In this document: positions 23,148-32,900 of the stretch, piece after piece | Numbering within the stretch: the first letter of the stretch is position 1 | Layout of the letters: each line of letters begins with the position of its first letter | NCBI RefSeq assembly: GCF_002013375.1 | Contig: NZ_MAEW01000017.1 | Span: 1-64,000, forward strand | DNA from: Mycobacterium sp. D16Q13 | Lineage (GTDB): Bacteria; Actinomycetota; Actinomycetes; Mycobacteriales; Mycobacteriaceae | Direction of reading: 5' to 3' | Length of the DNA: 64,000 nucleotides | Translations under genes and position numbers: made by a program | Notes under the pieces: generated by a model | Seen by the model: only the letters and a program-made list of their open reading frames with translations | Database searches by the model: none | What the model was told of the DNA's origin: nothing

Positions 23148-24298
23148 GACTGTCGCTCGCCTTTGCGTCCACCGCACTTGCGGTGGCCACCGGTACAACC
23201 CTGGCGGCCTGCACCCCTAAGGAGCCCGCGCAGGGCGGTGCCGCCGGTGCCGGTCAGGAGATCACCGTGACCGCCACCGATACCAGCTGCGAGGTCTCCA
23301 AAACCGAGGCCGCCACGGGCCCAGTCACTTTCCAGGTAACTAACAACGGGTCGAAGGTCACCGAGTTCTACGTCTACGACAAGGGCGACCGCGCGCTCGG
23401 TGAGGTCGAGAACATCGGCTCGGGCATCAACCGCAAGCTCATCGTGCAGTTCACCGAGCCGGGTACGTATCAGACCGCGTGCAAGCCGGGCATGATCGGT
23501 GACGGCATCCGCGGCGACTTCAAGATCACCGGGGCCGCGGTGAAGCTGGACGCCGAGGGCAAGTTCAAGGATGCCACCGACCGCTACCGCGGCTACGTGA
23601 TCAGCCAGGTGGACGCCCTCAGTGAATCCGCCACCAAGTTCGTCGACGCGGTCAAGGCCAAGGACATCGCCTCCGCCAAGGCGCAGTATCCGACCAGCCG
23701 GGTGTACTACGAGCGGATCGAGCCGGTCGCCGAGGCCTTCCCCAATGACCTGGACCCGCGAATCGACTTGCGCGAGGCCGATCTTCAACCCGGCGAGAAG
23801 TGGACCGGCTATCACCGGCTGGAGAAGGATCTGTGGGTGACGGGCCTCCAGCCGGACACCGACGCCATCGCCGATCAGCTGCTCAAGGACATCAAGGAGC
23901 TCTCGGACGGCGTGCGCGCCAAGGACTTCGACATCAACACCACCAAGATCGCGGGCGGAGCGCAGACTCTACTCGACGAGGTGGCCAGGACGAAGATCTC
24001 CGGTGAGGAAGAGACGTTCAGCCACACCGACCTGTGGGACTTCCAGGCCAACGTCGACGGCTCGCAGAACGCGATCGCTACCGTGCGGCCGATCCTCGAT
24101 GAGCGCAAGCCCGAACTGGGGCAGGCGATCGACAAGCGGTTCAAGGAAGTCGACACGCTACTGGGCAAGTACCGCAAGGGTGACGGATTCGTCTTGTACG
24201 ACACCGTGCCCCAGGATCAGCGCATCGAGCTGGCACACGCCATCGACGCGTTGTCCAAGGAGGTCAGCGAGGTCCAAGGTGTCATCGCCGGACGGTAG
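23144..24298 (+). CDS. efeO: EfeO, cupredoxin plus imelysin-type (M75) lipoprotein
   Basis: The protein has 384 aa. The signal peptide ends with TLAAC, a lipobox (Cys about 23). An N-terminal cupredoxin domain (about 40-130) contains TACKPGM, then the M75/imelysin domain (about 140-384) with the metal motif HxxE in GYHRLEKDLW. EfeO is thought to bind ferrous iron and hand it to EfeB and EfeU. The HxxE motif is intact here, in contrast to the fused copy at 26791-28845. Confidence 0.92.
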   Translation: MRLSLAFASTALAVATGTTLAACTPKEPAQGGAAGAGQEITVTATDTSCEVSKTEAATGPVTFQVTNNGSKVTEFYVYDKGDRALGEVENIGSGINRKLIVQFTEPGTYQTACKPGMIGDGIRGDFKITGAAVKLDAEGKFKDATDRYRGYVISQVDALSESATKFVDAVKAKDIASAKAQYPTSRVYYERIEPVAEAFPNDLDPRIDLREADLQPGEKWTGYHRLEKDLWVTGLQPDTDAIADQLLKDIKELSDGVRAKDFDINTTKIAGGAQTLLDEVARTKISGEEETFSHTDLWDFQANVDGSQNAIATVRPILDERKPELGQAIDKRFKEVDTLLGKYRKGDGFVLYDTVPQDQRIELAHAIDALSKEVSEVQGVIAGR

Positions 24299-25550
24299 TG
24301 GTTTCAACCGCCGCAAGCTGCTGGGCGCGGCGGGGGTCACCGCCGCCGTCGCCGGGGCCGCGGGCGCGGGAGTGCTGGGCGGTCGGGCGAGCGCGGCCAG
24401 CACCGGGCCGGTCAACGTCAAGGTCCCGTTCCGGGGCGATCACCAGGCCGGGATCACCACCCCGGCACAGGACCGGATGCATTTCTGCGCCTTCGACGTG
24501 ATGCCCAACGCCACTCGCGGCGAGGTGCAGGCGATGCTGCGCCAGTGGACCGACATGGCCGAGCGGATGTCCCAGGGGCAGGAGACCACACCCGGTGGTG
24601 CGGTAGACGGCAATCCCTATGCCCCACCAACGGATACGGGCGAGGCGCTGGACCTGGCCTCCTCCGCGCTGACCCTGACGATCGGGTTCGGGCCCTCATT
24701 CTTCCGCAAGGACGGGGTGGACCGGTTCGGCATCGCCGACAAGCTGCCGCCCCCGTTGCAGGAGCTGCCGAAGTTCCGTAACGAGAAGCTGGACCCCGCC
24801 CGCTGTGGCGGCGATATCTGTATTCAGGCCTGCGCCGACGACCCTCAAGTCGCGGTGCATGCCATCCGTAACCTGGCGCGGGTGGGCTTCGGAACCGTCG
24901 CAGTCAAGTGGTCGCAGCTCGGATTCGGCCGCACCTCCTCGACCAGCCGGTCGCAGGTGACACCGCGAAACCTGTTCGGGTTCAAGGACGGAACCCGCAA
25001 TATCAAGGCCGAAGACACCGGGAAGGTCGACACCAGTGTCTGGGTGGCCAAGGGCGACAACCCCGAATGGATGACGGGCGGCACCTACCTGGTGGCACGG
25101 CGCATCCGGATGCTGATCGAGAGCTGGGATCGCACCGTACTCAACGAGCAGGAACGAGTCATCGGGCGCGCCAAGGGATCCGGCGCGCCCATCGGGCAGG
25201 CCGACGAGTTCGCGGCCATCGACTTCAGCGGTAAGAAGTCCGACGGGGAACCGCTGCTCGACGTGGACGCGCACGTGCGGCTGGCTTCCGCCGAGGAATT
25301 GGGCGGTATCGAGATCTTGCGTCGCGGTTACAACTTCACCGACGGATCGGACGGCTTCGGACATCTGGACGCGGGACTGTTCTTCATCGCCTTCGTGCGC
25401 AATCCGCAGACCCAGTTCATCCCGATGCAGCGCAAGCTGGCCACCGAGGACGCCCTCAACGAATACATCCTGCATACCGGCTCGGCCCTCTTCGCCTGCC
25501 CGCCGGGGCTGGGCCCCAAGGAGTACTGGGGTCAGGCACTCTTCGGCTAA
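24279..25550 (+). CDS. efeB: EfeB, DyP-type heme peroxidase (Tat-exported), copy 1
   Basis: The protein is 423 aa from GTG 24279, with GCGAGG 6 nt upstream; it overlaps efeO by 20 nt. The twin-arginine signal FNRRKLLGAAG is followed by a hydrophobic stretch. DyP motifs: GFKDGTRN (catalytic Asp of GxxDG), DAHVRLAS (proximal heme His), and the Arg in RRGYNF. It would oxidise ferrous iron or act as peroxidase outside the membrane. It ends 4 bp over the stop of the second efeB gene, which faces it. Confidence 0.92.
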   Translation: MSSPDGSGFNRRKLLGAAGVTAAVAGAAGAGVLGGRASAASTGPVNVKVPFRGDHQAGITTPAQDRMHFCAFDVMPNATRGEVQAMLRQWTDMAERMSQGQETTPGGAVDGNPYAPPTDTGEALDLASSALTLTIGFGPSFFRKDGVDRFGIADKLPPPLQELPKFRNEKLDPARCGGDICIQACADDPQVAVHAIRNLARVGFGTVAVKWSQLGFGRTSSTSRSQVTPRNLFGFKDGTRNIKAEDTGKVDTSVWVAKGDNPEWMTGGTYLVARRIRMLIESWDRTVLNEQERVIGRAKGSGAPIGQADEFAAIDFSGKKSDGEPLLDVDAHVRLASAEELGGIEILRRGYNFTDGSDGFGHLDAGLFFIAFVRNPQTQFIPMQRKLATEDALNEYILHTGSALFACPPGLGPKEYWGQALFG

Positions 25551-26773
25551 CTGAGCAAGGCCCTTCCGTACCAGTCGTTCTCATCGGTAACACCGGGCAG
25601 CGCGAAGAAGTACCCGCCACCGAACGGCTGTACGTAGTCGACGAGAGGCTCGTCGTTCAACCGGTTCTGTACGGTTTCGAACTGGCGCTCCAGATCTTGC
25701 TGGAAGCAGACGAACACATGGCCCGACTGCATGTTCCCGTTCAGATCCACGCCCAGGTCGTAGTTATAGGAGCGCCGCACCAACCGCTGACTGTCTGTCT
25801 CCGTGGTGCGCGGATTAGCCAGCCGGATATGCGCATCGAGAGGAATGGTCTGACCTTCGGGATCAGTCGCGTAGTTGGGGGTGTCGAACTCGTTGTTGCC
25901 GTCCAGCGGTGCGCCGCTATCGCGCCGGCGGCCGAACATCCGCTCCTGTTCATTGATGGAGACACGGTCCCAGAACTCCACGAGCATCCGGATGAGGCGC
26001 ACCACCATGTAGGTGCCATCCGCGGTCCAGGCCGGCTCACCCTGGCCCACCCAGATCAGCTTCTCGGCATCGTCGGACACCGGGTTGGCGGTGCCGTCCT
26101 TGAAGCCCAACAGATTGCGGCCCGTTCCCGACGGACGCGGCGGCGAGTTGTACCCCTCAATCCGCCAACGCATCTGCAGATCGCCGCGCACCGCACGGGT
26201 GATGTCACGCAGCGCGTGATGCACCGTATCGGGATTGTGGGCGCACAGCTGAACCAACAGATCGCCGTGTGACCACGCCGCCTCGGGAAAATCATTGGGG
26301 AACACCGTCATTGGTTTGAGCTTGGCAGGCTTACGGTCGGTCAGCCCGAATCTGGTATCGAACAGGCTCGGCCCGACGGCCACCGTTACCGTCAGCCCAT
26401 CGGGCTCGACCACAGGCCCGACCACCTCGCTGTCCGCGGGCGGTTGCCCCACACCCAGCTCGGGCGGGGTGCCACCGGTACACAGGAACCGCGCCCGCTC
26501 GGTCAGCTTCCTGAGGGCCGCAGCCAGCGCATCCCTGTTCTTCGACGTCACGTCGAAGGCCACGTGGCAGGCGAAATTCTGTTTCTCGGCGGGAACCGGG
26601 GTGAGGATTCCCGATTGCCTGGCCCCGTGGAAGGGGTATCGACTCGGCGGTACGGCTACGGCCGCCGCGTTCGCGTCGACTTCGGCACCCTTGACGATCA
26701 CCGCACCCGTTACCGCGGTGCCTGCGGCACCGATGGCAGCGCCGCGTAGGAAATTCCTGCGGTTGACATCCAT
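25547..26773 (-). CDS. efeB: EfeB, DyP-type heme peroxidase (Tat-exported), copy 2
   Basis: The protein is 408 aa from ATG 26773, with AAGGAGT 8 nt upstream; an earlier TTG at 26794 is unlikely. Tat signal VNRRNFLRGAA. Motifs GFKDGTAN and DAHIRLANP give the catalytic Asp and heme His. It differs clearly from copy 1 in the N-terminal region, so the two are not a recent duplicate. It follows the fused efeUO gene in the same direction (17-bp gap), and its 3' end overlaps that of copy 1 by 4 bp. Confidence 0.92.
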   Translation of the reverse strand: MDVNRRNFLRGAAIGAAGTAVTGAVIVKGAEVDANAAAVAVPPSRYPFHGARQSGILTPVPAEKQNFACHVAFDVTSKNRDALAAALRKLTERARFLCTGGTPPELGVGQPPADSEVVGPVVEPDGLTVTVAVGPSLFDTRFGLTDRKPAKLKPMTVFPNDFPEAAWSHGDLLVQLCAHNPDTVHHALRDITRAVRGDLQMRWRIEGYNSPPRPSGTGRNLLGFKDGTANPVSDDAEKLIWVGQGEPAWTADGTYMVVRLIRMLVEFWDRVSINEQERMFGRRRDSGAPLDGNNEFDTPNYATDPEGQTIPLDAHIRLANPRTTETDSQRLVRRSYNYDLGVDLNGNMQSGHVFVCFQQDLERQFETVQNRLNDEPLVDYVQPFGGGYFFALPGVTDENDWYGRALLS

Positions 26774-26790
26774 ATTGCGCGACTCCTTGG

Positions 26791-28845
26791 TCAACGGCTC
26801 GGCGGGAGTTCGATAAGCAGCGGTACCGAGGCAAGCGTCTCAAGCACTTGCCCTAGCGCGGCATCCACCGCCTGGCGGCCGGCCAGCGGCACCTGGACAA
26901 GCGGTCGCCAGCGACCCCCTTGCTGCGTTGCCCTGAGTGCTGCGTCAAGAATCTCTAGCTGGGAATTGATTTCTCCCAACAGTTTTGGATCACGCGCATT
27001 GATCAGCGCGGAGAACTGACCCAGTACCGCCCGGGTGGCCTCGACCGCGGCCGCCGCCTCCGGATACTCGGTGCCCGCCCCCTGGTTCGTGTAACCCATC
27101 AGCTGGAATCGCAAGGTGTCCTCGAGGATTTCGTGTGGGCGCTTTGTCTGATCGGCCGGTTCGGTCATCACGTCCGCCAGATGCGCACGCAGCGTGTCGA
27201 TAGTGGACACCAATTCGTCTGCCACCGGCACCAACGTGGACGCGGGCTGCCCATGCCACAGCCCGTACTCCAGGCGGCGCAAGCCTTTGAAGTCGGGATC
27301 GTGCACTCCCTCTGCGAGCCCGTGCGGCAGCCCGGCGATGGCGTCCCCATAGTCCTTGAAACTGCCATACGCCGCACCGATCCGATTCCAGGTCAGAATC
27401 GCCGGCGTCCAATCCTTCTTAGCCGCTTCGACGTTTCCCGCGGCAAGGTCGGTACGAAGTGCCCGCGCCTGGGCGCCCAGTGCAGCCAAGAGATTATCGG
27501 CGTAACGCCGGTAGGCCTCCATCGGCGGCTTGAGGTCGTCCTCGGTCACCCTGACGACAGGCCGGGGCGCATCAGCAACGGCGTTCCCGCTGACCTGCAG
27601 GGGCGCGGAGTACCTGACCGGCTCTCCGGCCATCAGACACGCGAACGTGTACGTCCCGTCAGAGAGCGTTGCGGTGATCGTGGAGCTAGTAGACGGCCCG
27701 AGAGTTTCGATCTCGGCCACCACGCCGTTGCTGCCATCCACCAGGTTGATCTCACCGGTCTTACCCGACTTGTTCACGACAGAGAATGTCTGCACTCCAG
27801 TGCCAGCGGACTTCCAGTCCTCCGCGCACCCCGTGGCAGTCACGGTCACCTGCGTACCGGCATCGCGATCGGCGGACGGCAGAATCGCGATCACCGCGGC
27901 CGCGGCGAGTACCGGCACCACCACGATGGCCGCGGCAACCGCGAGCGGACGCTGCCCAATCAGCCGGGCGAAGGCCGACGGTTCCCCGTCCGTTTCCGGC
28001 GCGCCCGTGGGCGAATGGTTTTGGCGTGACACCCGTAAGAACGGAGGTATCACCAATATCAGGTACCCAGCCCACGCCACCACCTGCAGCACGGTCATCC
28101 GCGGGGTGAGCTGAGTGATGCCCGTGACAATGGTGACCCACCAGGAGTCCGCTGAAATGTGTTGGCTCAGATCGAATGCGTACCAGGCCCGCCCGGGCAG
28201 CCACCCCGCGGTCTGCAGGTCGCCGATGCCATACGCAAGGATGCCCGCGGCGATCACGATGAGCACCACGGCCGTACGCGTGAAGAACACCCTGAGGTTG
28301 AGCTTGACCGCGCGGCGATACAGCAGCCAGCACAGCGCCACCGCGATCGCCAGCCCGATCGCACCGCCGATCACCGGTCCGGTGGTCTCCCCCGCCGCCT
28401 TGGCCGCGGTCCAGAAGAACAGCGTTGTCTCCAGTCCCTCGCGGGCTACAGCCAAAAACGCCGTCAGCGCCAGCGCACCCGCACCGAGGATGAGGGCGTG
28501 CTCAACCTTCCCGGACAGCTCGCCAGACAGGCTGGCGGCGGTGCGCGACATCCAGAAGATCATCGCGGTGACCAATCCGACGGCGAGGATGCTGAGTACG
28601 CCGCCCACCACGTCCTGGCCATGTGCACCGAGCGAGCTGGTCGTGGAGTTGAGCACCGCCGCGAAGCTGGCCGACACGGAGAGTGCACCGAGCACGCCCA
28701 GCCATACCGGGGCGGTGGCCCGGCGCCCCTCGGCCGCCAGCGGTGAACGATGGACAGCGGCAAGCAGAATGCTCACCACGAGCCCCGCCTCCAGGCCCTC
28801 CCTCAGGCCTATAAGCAGATTGGGAACCGCATCCGATAAGACCAC
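26791..28845 (-). CDS. EfeU-EfeO fusion protein
   Basis: The protein has 684 aa. Residues about 1-280 are an FTR1/EfeU permease (LREGLEAGLVV near residue 12 and AREGLETTLFFW near 125, both REGLE motifs intact). After a helix (about 298-320) come a cupredoxin-like domain (about 325-425, with ACLMAGE) and an M75/imelysin domain (about 440-684). The domain order EfeU-EfeO means EfeO is tethered by a helix and not by a lipid. The HxxE iron motif of the M75 domain is changed to RRLE (GLRRLEYGLW), losing its His. GTG 28845 is the start; a strong iron box lies 5 bp upstream of it. Confidence 0.88.
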   Translation of the reverse strand: MVLSDAVPNLLIGLREGLEAGLVVSILLAAVHRSPLAAEGRRATAPVWLGVLGALSVSASFAAVLNSTTSSLGAHGQDVVGGVLSILAVGLVTAMIFWMSRTAASLSGELSGKVEHALILGAGALALTAFLAVAREGLETTLFFWTAAKAAGETTGPVIGGAIGLAIAVALCWLLYRRAVKLNLRVFFTRTAVVLIVIAAGILAYGIGDLQTAGWLPGRAWYAFDLSQHISADSWWVTIVTGITQLTPRMTVLQVVAWAGYLILVIPPFLRVSRQNHSPTGAPETDGEPSAFARLIGQRPLAVAAAIVVVPVLAAAAVIAILPSADRDAGTQVTVTATGCAEDWKSAGTGVQTFSVVNKSGKTGEINLVDGSNGVVAEIETLGPSTSSTITATLSDGTYTFACLMAGEPVRYSAPLQVSGNAVADAPRPVVRVTEDDLKPPMEAYRRYADNLLAALGAQARALRTDLAAGNVEAAKKDWTPAILTWNRIGAAYGSFKDYGDAIAGLPHGLAEGVHDPDFKGLRRLEYGLWHGQPASTLVPVADELVSTIDTLRAHLADVMTEPADQTKRPHEILEDTLRFQLMGYTNQGAGTEYPEAAAAVEATRAVLGQFSALINARDPKLLGEINSQLEILDAALRATQQGGRWRPLVQVPLAGRQAVDAALGQVLETLASVPLLIELPPSR

Positions 28846-28850
28846 CTAGA

Positions 28851-28869
28851 TAAGGTATGGCGTACCTAA
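28851..28869 (-). promoter_or_regulatory. IdeR iron box upstream of the efeUO fusion gene
   Basis: TAAGGTATGGCGTACCTAA matches the IdeR consensus TTAGGTTAGGCTAACCTAA at 14 of 19 positions by my count and is nearly palindromic (TAGGT/ACCTA type arms). Its end lies 5 bp from the start codon, so it overlaps the leader or the transcription start. Confidence 0.65.
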
Positions 28870-28889
28870 ATGCTGTGCAAATGCTGTGC
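28868..28889. repeat. Two tandem copies of AAATGCTGTGC
   Basis: The 11-bp unit AAATGCTGTGC is repeated exactly at 28868-28878 and 28879-28889, beginning at the end of the iron box. It may be part of the promoter of the fused efeUO gene or a slippage product. Confidence 0.6.
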
Positions 28890-28954
28890 GGACCATAGTC
28901 CCGCGAAGCCGGGCACAAAGGCCCGTCCGGCGCGGACGTAGCTACCGTCTGGGT

Positions 28955-29938
28955 CTACACCGACTCTGCATCGGCGTCGTCGGCAGACGCCTCAACCGGA
29001 TTACGCAGCCAATGTTCGCGCCACTCCTCGCCGTCCACACCGCGCAGGTCCGTGCTGGCCAACCCTGCGGCGACATCCTCACCGCGCCGCCCGGCCAGAA
29101 TGGCTCTCTCGGCGCGGCGCACGGTGTCCATGAACTCCAAAACATCTGCACGCAACTGGTTCTCGGCGTCGCCCTCGAGTTCAATGGTCACCGACAGCAG
29201 CTGCGCCGGGATCAACTCCTTGGGCAGCCCCGCAGCCGTCACCCTGCCCAGCACCTTCTGAGTAAGTGCGAGCGCGGGCTGGCTACTGGACACACCGTCC
29301 AGGCACGAGTCGCGATCCTTCTCCTGCGCCTTGCGCTCTTCCCATTGCGCCAGTTGCTCTTCCAGCGAGATCGAGCTGGAATCCCCACCAGCGCCGAGTA
29401 TTACCGGAATGCGGTTACCCAACTTGTTCAGTAGCGCCTCGGCGACATCGTCGATGTTGAATGGATGCTCCGGGGCGTCTTCCGCGATGCGGGCATGGAA
29501 GAGCACCTGCAGCAGTACGTCTCCCAGCTCTTCGCGGAGCTCGTCCACATCACCGGTGCGCACGGCATCGAACAGCTCGTAGGTCTCTTCGAGTAAGTAC
29601 CGGCGCAGGGAATCGTGGGTCTGAGTGCTCTCCCACGGGCCGTTCGTCCGCAGCCGGTCCATCACCGCCACCGCGTCGATGAGCTTCTCGCCCTGACGCA
29701 CCGGCGGCGCGATGACCTTGGCCCCTGCCCCGATCCGCGCCTTCACCTCCGGATGATCGCGGTCCGAGGACAACAGCGCGGGGGCATCCTCTCCGATGTA
29801 CACCGGACGCGCGGTCGACAGCGACCACGCCAGCCGGACCGGGAGCTCCTCGGTGTACTGCAGATCACCGGCGAGCAAACCAACCGCCTCGACCGGGACC
29901 ATCGACGGATGGCGTGGGTCCACAAGGATGACGGTCAT
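28955..29938 (-). CDS. mazG: MazG nucleoside triphosphate pyrophosphohydrolase
   Basis: The protein has 327 aa, similar in length to mycobacterial MazG (Rv1021). The MazG metal-binding pattern EExxE...EExxD is present in LLEETYELFDAV and LREELGDVLLQVLFHARI; a second, weaker MazG-like half follows. It hydrolyses non-canonical or excess NTPs and protects against oxidised nucleotides. Its start overlaps the stop of mfd by 4 nt, so both are in one operon for genome maintenance. Confidence 0.92.
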   Translation of the reverse strand: MTVILVDPRHPSMVPVEAVGLLAGDLQYTEELPVRLAWSLSTARPVYIGEDAPALLSSDRDHPEVKARIGAGAKVIAPPVRQGEKLIDAVAVMDRLRTNGPWESTQTHDSLRRYLLEETYELFDAVRTGDVDELREELGDVLLQVLFHARIAEDAPEHPFNIDDVAEALLNKLGNRIPVILGAGGDSSSISLEEQLAQWEERKAQEKDRDSCLDGVSSSQPALALTQKVLGRVTAAGLPKELIPAQLLSVTIELEGDAENQLRADVLEFMDTVRRAERAILAGRRGEDVAAGLASTDLRGVDGEEWREHWLRNPVEASADDADAESV

Positions 29939-32900
29939 TTGCTCACCTCCACTCGTGTTATATCAACACTGCCCGCGGGACGCCCCGACAATGCCAGCAG
30001 CAGATCAACAATCATATGCACGAGCTCCAGGTCACGGATCCGCTCCGATCCCACACCCCCGTCGCCGGCGCGCGGGATGGGAACCTGGACAACGGAAGTC
30101 GTCGCGCGATATTGAGCCGCCGGGTGTAAACGTTTGAGCCTCAATTGCGCCGAATCCAGCAGTGGTAGCGGCTGTATCCGGATATTGGTGCCGGCCACCG
30201 AAAGATCGGTGATTTCCATCTCGCGACACAGCAACCGCAGCGAGGCCACGGCAACCAGTCGCTGCACCGGAAGCGGCAGCGGCCCGTAACGGTCGATCAG
30301 CTCTTCCACGGCCGCATTGATCTGCGCGGCGTCCCCGGCCGCCGCCAGCCTGCGGTATGCCTCGAGGCGCAACCGATCGCTGCCGATGTAGTCCGTCGGC
30401 AGATGCGCGTCGACCGGAAGATCGATACGCACCTCCTTGGGCTCCTCCGCGGTCTGCACCGTCTTCCCGTCGGCGGCCGCGCGGTATGCCTCGACAGCCT
30501 CGCCGACAAGCCGGACGTAGAGATCGAAACCCACCCCGGCGACGTGACCGGATTGCTCGACGCCGAGCACGTTGCCCGCGCCACGAATTTCCAGATCCTT
30601 CATGGCCACGGCCATACCGGCACCCAGATCGTTGTTCTGCGCGATGGTCGAGAGCCTGTCGTACGCGGTCTCCGTCAGCGGCACCTCGGGCGAATACAAG
30701 AAGTACGCATACCCACGTTCCCGGCTGCGGCCGACGCGACCACGCAGCTGATGCAGTTGCGACAGTCCGAAGATATCGGCCCGTTCCACGATCAGTGTGT
30801 TGGCGTTGGAGATGTCCAGCCCGGTCTCGATGATGGTGGTGCACACCAGGATGTCGTACTCCCGGTTCCAGAACCCCTCGACGGTTCGCTCCAGTAATTC
30901 CTCGGGCATTTGACCATGCGCCACAACAACTCTGGCTTCCGGCACCAGCTCACGCAGTCGGGCCGCGGCCCTGTCGATGGTGCTCACCCGGTTGTGCACG
31001 TAGAACGCCTGTCCGTCGCGCAACAGCTCACGGCGCAATGCCGCCGCCACCTGCTTGTCGTCGTGCGGGCCCACGTACGTCAGGACCGGGTACCGCTCCT
31101 CCGGTGGCGTGAGGATGGTCGACATCTCCCGGATGCCGGCCAGGCTCATCTCCAGGGTGCGCGGGATCGGGGTGGCGCTCATGGTGAGAACGTCCACATG
31201 GGTGCGCAGCGCCTTGATGTGTTCCTTGTGTTCGACGCCGAAGCGCTGCTCCTCGTCGACGATCACCAGACCGAGGTCCTTCCACCGCACAGCCGTCTGC
31301 AGCAGACGATGGGTGCCAATCACGATATCGACTGAGCCGTCGGCCATTCCCTCGATGACCAGCTTCGAGGTGGCCGGATCGGTGAATCGGGACAGGCCCG
31401 CCACCTTCACCGGGAATCCCGCGGTGCGATCGGTGAAGGTCTGCAGGTGCTGGTCGGCCAACAGTGTCGTGGGCACCAGCACCGCGACCTGCTTACCGTC
31501 CTGGACGGCCTTGAACGCCGCCCGCACCGCGATCTCGGTCTTGCCGTAGCCCACGTCGCCGCACACCACCCGGTCCATCGGGACCGGTTTCTCCATATCG
31601 GATTTCACCTCGGTGATGGCGGTCAGCTGATCGACGGTCTCGACGAAGCCGAAGGCGTCTTCCATCTCCCGCTGCCACGGAGTGTCCGGCGCGAAGGCAT
31701 GCCCGGGTGCGGCCTGGCGAGCGGCGTACAGCGCGACGAGCTCACCGGCGATCTCGCGAACAGCCTTACGCGCCTTGGTCTTCGTGTTAGTCCAGTCGCT
31801 ACCCCCGAGGCGACTGAGGCCGGGCGATTCACCACCCACATACCGGGACAGCTGATCAAGGGAATCCATCGGTACATACAGGCGATCGCTCTGCCCACCG
31901 GCGGCGGCTCCGCGCTTGCTCGACGCGTACTCCAGCACCAGATACTCCCGGCGGGCTCCGCCGACGGTGCGTTCCACCATCTCGACGAATCGCCCGATGC
32001 CGTGCTGATCGTGAACCACCAGATCGCCGGCGCTGAGGGCGAGCGGGTCAACCTGGTTGCGGCGCTTGGCTGGTAGCCGCTTGCCATCGGTGGCCGCCAC
32101 GCGACTGCCGGTGAGGTCAGTCTCGGTGACGATGACGATATTGGCCCCCGGAAGCACCGCGCCATCGGTGAGGTGACCGCGCAGGACTCCGACCACTCCC
32201 TCGGCGGGCTCGGCTCCCGGCTCCAGCAGTGTCGCAGGCGTTTCCGTTTCGGCCAGCTGCTCGATAATCCGGTGGGTGGTGCCCGCACCGGCGGCTACCA
32301 CGGCCGCCCGTCCACCCGTCATCACATGAGCGCGCAGCATCGCGAAAATCTCCGCGGCGCCCTCCTTGTGACCGCGCGAGGATGGCGACTGGCGTACCGC
32401 GAGCTCGATGGACTTGTCGTCACCCATACTCAGCGGGCTCAGCGACCACCACGGATGTCCGGCCTCATCGGCGGTGTGCTTGACGTCATCAAGCTCCCTG
32501 AACCCCGAATCGGCCAGTGCGGCAATATCGATCGGCGCATCTGCACCTATCGCGGCAACCGACCAGGAGGCCTCCAGGAACTCACGGCCGGTGCGCTCCA
32601 GGTCGGCCGACCGAGTGCGGACCTTCTCGGGATCACAGACCAACACGGGAGCGCTATCGGGCAGATGGTCGACCAGCATGGTGAGCTCACCCGAATGCAG
32701 CACGGGCAGCAGAGATTCCATCCCGTCGACGCAGATACCGTCCGCCAGCTTGGCCAGCATCTCCCCCACTCCGGTCCCGATCCGGTGCTCATCGGGCACC
32801 TCTGCGGAGGCACTTGCCACCGCGGCGAGTTCAGCGGCACGGGCACGCACCTGCGCGGTGAGTAGCAGTTCGCGACAGGGCATCGCGAGCACGGAGGTGA

